Shown here: piece after piece, positions 61,553 to 64,000 of the stretch
Layout of the letters: every line of letters starts with the position of its first letter
Numbering within the stretch: the stretch's first letter is position 1
Assembly: GCF_009861525.1 (NCBI RefSeq)
Contig: NZ_WVHL01000005.1
Coordinates: forward strand, 372,001-436,000
Source: Pseudomonas sp. LD120
Lineage (GTDB): Bacteria > Pseudomonadota > Gammaproteobacteria > Pseudomonadales > Pseudomonadaceae
Length of the DNA stretch: 64,000 nt
Reading direction: 5' to 3'
Notes under the pieces: model-generated
Databases searched by the model: none
What the model saw: only the letters and a program-made list of their open reading frames with translations
What the model was told of the DNA's origin: nothing
Translations under genes and position numbers: made by a program

Positions 61553-61914
61553 GGGGGGGGTCTCGGTCGATAACCTCGCCATCCTGCCACGATCACAGGC
61601 TCGCGCCAACGCGCAGTATCTAATGGCTTGATTCAACGCACTAAAGTGCGCGCCACGGAGCCGTGTCACCGCAGGTGCGGGAGTATCGCGCTCGAGATTG
61701 CCTGAGGTCCTGCGGACCTTTTCGCAGCCTCGCTTAGGCCCGACAGCGGCGCCGGGGCGTTTGGGGGGGGGCGCGTGCGTTTCAGTGAATGGTTTTGGTT
61801 ATATAAAAATTCTTAAATAGTATTTTTAAGAATATCCATGGCTATCTACTATTGTGCCCACGCCGCAAGCAGTGCCGTAACTGCCCCAGGCACTTCTCAT
61901 TCAGGAGCAACACC
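61553..61914. promoter_or_regulatory. ppx-oscA intergenic region with a 9-bp inverted repeat and a dispersed repeat
   Basis: The minus-strand dispersed repeat related to 46472 lies at 61690-61752. An AT-rich patch contains ATTCTTAAA (61809-61817) and TTTAAGAAT (61825-61833), a perfect 9-bp inverted repeat with a 7-base loop, about 80 bases before oscA. It is a candidate binding site for a sulfur regulator such as CysB. No gene is seen here. Confidence 0.55.
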
Positions 61915-62097
61915 ATGAGCGCCTCTCTACGTAGCGTTGACGGTCAGGACGAAGCAACCCTCTTGCGGGAAATTCAAAGCGCGCTGCGGGATCTGCGCTT
62001 TGGCGCGGTGGAAATCACCGTGCACAACGCCCAGGTCGTGCAGATCGAACGCAAGGAAAAATTTCGCTTGCAGCAGCCCGGCAACAAGCCCGGCTGA
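61915..62097 (+). CDS. oscA: Sulfur starvation response protein OscA
   Basis: A 60-residue protein starting [17 protein letters not shown] with a strong AGGAGC ribosome binding site. The body ([36 protein letters not shown]) matches the YezD-like OscA family, needed for use of organosulfur compounds in Pseudomonas and linked to sbp-cysTWA, as here. A longer start at 61852 is less likely. Confidence 0.92.
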   Translation: MSASLRSVDGQDEATLLREIQSALRDLRFGAVEITVHNAQVVQIERKEKFRLQQPGNKPG

Positions 62098-62156
62098 ACG
62101 CTGCTTCATCCTCTCGCCATCGAGAGGCCCGACTGGTCAACCGGAGGGCGTTATCC

Positions 62157-62204
62157 ATGACCGCCAGTCTGAGCCCCAGCGTTCACCCTCGAGGGCGGAC
62201 CTGA
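62157..62204 (+). CDS. Short upstream open frame between oscA and sbp
   Basis: A 15-codon frame ([15 protein letters not shown]) with a good GGAGGGCG ribosome binding site ends at a TGATG that overlaps an in-frame ATG for sbp (62204). It may couple translation into an alternative, 16-residue longer sbp start, or act as a leader peptide. Expression is unproven. Confidence 0.35.
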   Translation: MTASLSPSVHPRGRT

Positions 62205-62251
62205 TGCGCCATAAGAAAAATCCCAGCACCTTAAAAATAGGGAGCTCCATC

Positions 62252-63262
62252 ATGTCGTCGATTCGCCGTTATGCCCTGGCCGCCCTCGCCAGCGCCGTTT
62301 TTGCCGGTTCCGCCGTGGCCAAGGATTACCAGTTGCTTAACGTGTCCTACGACCCGACCCGCGAGCTGTATCAGGACTACAACGCCGAGTTCGTAAGCTT
62401 CTGGAAGCAGTCGCACCCTGGCGACACCGTGAAGGTCCAGCAATCCCACGGGGGCTCCGGCAAGCAGGGCCGTGCGGTGATCGACGGCCTGCGCGCCGAC
62501 GTGGTGACCCTGGCCCTGGCCGGCGACATCGACGAAATCGCCAAGCTCGGCAAGACCCTGCCGGCGGACTGGCAGCAGCGCCTGCCCGACGCCAGCACGC
62601 CCTACACCTCGACCATCGTGTTCCTGGTGCGCAAGGGCAATCCCAAAGGCATCAAGGACTGGGGCGACCTGATCAGGAAAGACGTCTCGGTGATCACCCC
62701 GAACCCGAAAACCTCTGGCGGCGCCCGCTGGAACTTCCTCGCCGCCTGGGCCTACGGCCTGAAGAGCGGCGGCAGCGAAGCCAAGGCTGAGCAATACGTG
62801 AAGGCGCTGTTCAAGCAGGTGCCGGTGCTGGACACCGGTGCGCGCGGTTCGACCATCACCTTCGTCAACAACGGTCAGGGCGACGTGCTGCTGGCCTGGG
62901 AAAACGAAGCCTTCCTGGCCCTCAAGGAAGACGGCGGCACTGACAAGTTCGAGATTGTCGTGCCGTCGCTGTCGATCGTCGCTGAGCCGCCGGTGGCGCT
63001 GGTGGACAAGAACGCCGAGAAGAAAGGCAACAGCGAAATCGCCCGGGCCTACCTCGAACACCTGTACAGCCCGGCGGGCCAGGCCATTGCCGCCAAGCAC
63101 TTCTACCGCCCGCGGGACAAGGACGTCGCGGCCCAATATGCCCAGCAGTTCCCCACCCTGGAACGGGTGACTATCGACAAGGACTTCGGCGGCTGGAAGA
63201 CTGCGCAACCCAGATTTTTCAAGGACGGCGGGGTGTTCGACCAGATCTACCAGGCCCAATAA
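62252..63262 (+). CDS. sbp: Sulfate-binding protein Sbp
   Basis: A 336-residue periplasmic binding protein. The signal peptide [23 protein letters not shown] places the start at 62252. Family marks are [29 protein letters not shown] and [19 protein letters not shown]. It delivers sulfate (and thiosulfate) to the CysTWA transporter, whose first gene follows. Confidence 0.96.
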   Translation: MSSIRRYALAALASAVFAGSAVAKDYQLLNVSYDPTRELYQDYNAEFVSFWKQSHPGDTVKVQQSHGGSGKQGRAVIDGLRADVVTLALAGDIDEIAKLGKTLPADWQQRLPDASTPYTSTIVFLVRKGNPKGIKDWGDLIRKDVSVITPNPKTSGGARWNFLAAWAYGLKSGGSEAKAEQYVKALFKQVPVLDTGARGSTITFVNNGQGDVLLAWENEAFLALKEDGGTDKFEIVVPSLSIVAEPPVALVDKNAEKKGNSEIARAYLEHLYSPAGQAIAAKHFYRPRDKDVAAQYAQQFPTLERVTIDKDFGGWKTAQPRFFKDGGVFDQIYQAQ

Positions 63263-63398
63263 GCCACATCGACCACCGCCAGTAACCGCGAGGCTGTTGG
63301 TGAATCTCTCAAGGCCACCGCGCTCATCGCTGATGCAGTCGTGGTGATTGACGAGTTTCGTGGGCCGGCTCGCTCTTACATGTTAACCAAGGACTTTT

Positions 63399-64000
63399 AT
63401 GTCGCGTCGTATCTCCCCCGTCATACCCGGCTTCGGGCTGACGCTGGGTTACACCTTGGTGTACCTCAGCCTGATCGTGCTCATTCCCCTGGCGGCGATG
63501 TTCGTGCATGCCGCGCAACTCACCTGGGATCAGTTCTGGGTCATCATCTCGGCGCCACGGGTGCTCGCCGCGCTCAAACTGAGCTTCGGCACCGCGCTGT
63601 GCGCGGCCATCATCAACGGTTTGATCGGCACATTGCTGGCCTGGATCCTGGTGCGTTACACCTTCCCCGGGCGCAAGATCATTGATGCCATGATCGACCT
63701 GCCATTCGCCCTGCCCACCGCCGTGGCCGGCATCGCCCTGACCGCGCTCTACGCGCCCACCGGCCTGGTGGGCCAGTTCGCCACCGACCTGGGTTTCAAG
63801 ATCGCCTACACGCCCCTGGGCATTACCCTGGCGCTGACCTTCGTCACCCTGCCGTTCGTGGTGCGCACGGTGCAGCCGGTGCTGGCGGACATTCCCCGTG
63901 AAGTGGAAGAGGCCGCCGCTTGCCTCGGCGCCAAGCCCTGGCAGGTGTTCCGCCATATCCTGGTGCCGGCCTTGCTGCCGGCCTGGCTCACCGGGTTTGC
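63399..64000 (+). CDS. cysT: Sulfate ABC transporter permease CysT (3' end outside window)
   Basis: The first 200 residues of the permease, in a frame that runs off the window edge. It starts MSRRISPVIPGFGLTLGYTLVYL, has several membrane helices and the inner-membrane permease signature around VEEAAACLGAKPWQVFRHILVP (the EAA loop that contacts the ATPase). It follows sbp by 136 bases; cysW and cysA are expected next. Confidence 0.94.
   Translation, partial: MSRRISPVIPGFGLTLGYTLVYLSLIVLIPLAAMFVHAAQLTWDQFWVIISAPRVLAALKLSFGTALCAAIINGLIGTLLAWILVRYTFPGRKIIDAMIDLPFALPTAVAGIALTALYAPTGLVGQFATDLGFKIAYTPLGITLALTFVTLPFVVRTVQPVLADIPREVEEAAACLGAKPWQVFRHILVPALLPAWLTGF

Overview
The window is chromosomal DNA of a Pseudomonas, most likely of the P. 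fluorescens/protegens/chlororaphis group. The gene order algR-hemC-hemD-hemX-hemY-dsbH-algQ-fklB-algP is the classic Pseudomonas arrangement, and sutA, oscA and the lptM-lysA-dapF-DUF484-xerC-yigB block point the same way. The backbone is GC-rich. A clearly AT-richer island of about 16.3 kb occupies roughly 1658-17962. Assignments come from reading motifs and context only; no database search was run.

Left edge and island. A 5'-truncated DUF4432 (aldose-epimerase fold) gene opens the window. It is followed by the 3' part of comM (yifB) on the minus strand; the 5' part lies 16.3 kb away at 17963-18868. Joined, the two parts give an about 497-residue ComM, lacking only the Leu codon at the junction. 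The island sits in the Walker B region. It is bounded by 13-bp imperfect inverted repeats and begins with four overlapping genes: two complete tyrosine recombinases (IntA, IntB), a recombinase-fold protein without key catalytic residues (Tfp) and a small HTH/coiled-coil protein (Srap/TnpC-like). This is the cassette of SE-type (strand-biased circularizing) or Tn554-like elements. The cargo is a divergent XRE regulator and two small unknown genes, a two-gene unit (665-aa DGQHR protein plus 421-aa protein with a HEPN-like RN-x5-H motif), a phosphorothioation operon dndBCDE with a palindromic operator candidate, and a winged-HTH gene. There is no dndA and no dndFGH restriction module. The DGQHR/HEPN-like pair is the best candidate for an undescribed system.

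Backbone 19.0-34.6 kb: ubiK, glnK-amtB (nitrogen sensing and ammonium transport), yjbQ, sutA, the block lptM-lysA-dapF-DUF484-xerC-yigB (minus strand), cyaY-DUF1289, rnk, class I adenylate cyclase cyaA, small conserved genes, a GST and argH.

Backbone 35.2-47.3 kb: algR, without an algZ/fimS sensor gene between it and argH, then hemCDXY (tetrapyrrole synthesis), dsbH, algQ, an FKBP isomerase, the KPAA-repeat histone-like algP, an ABC-F ATPase, a small MscS-type channel and a LysE exporter.

Backbone 47.4-64 kb: an envelope lipoprotein cluster on the minus strand (two tandem COG3014 paralogues, ycfL-like, lpoB-like, CsgG-like), a cytochrome c-FTR1 iron permease, yaiI, elbB, dedA, hemB, ppk and ppx (polyphosphate synthesis and breakdown, convergent), and the sulfur-starvation/sulfate uptake locus oscA-sbp-cysT, which runs off the right edge. 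No tRNA, rRNA or CRISPR array was seen.
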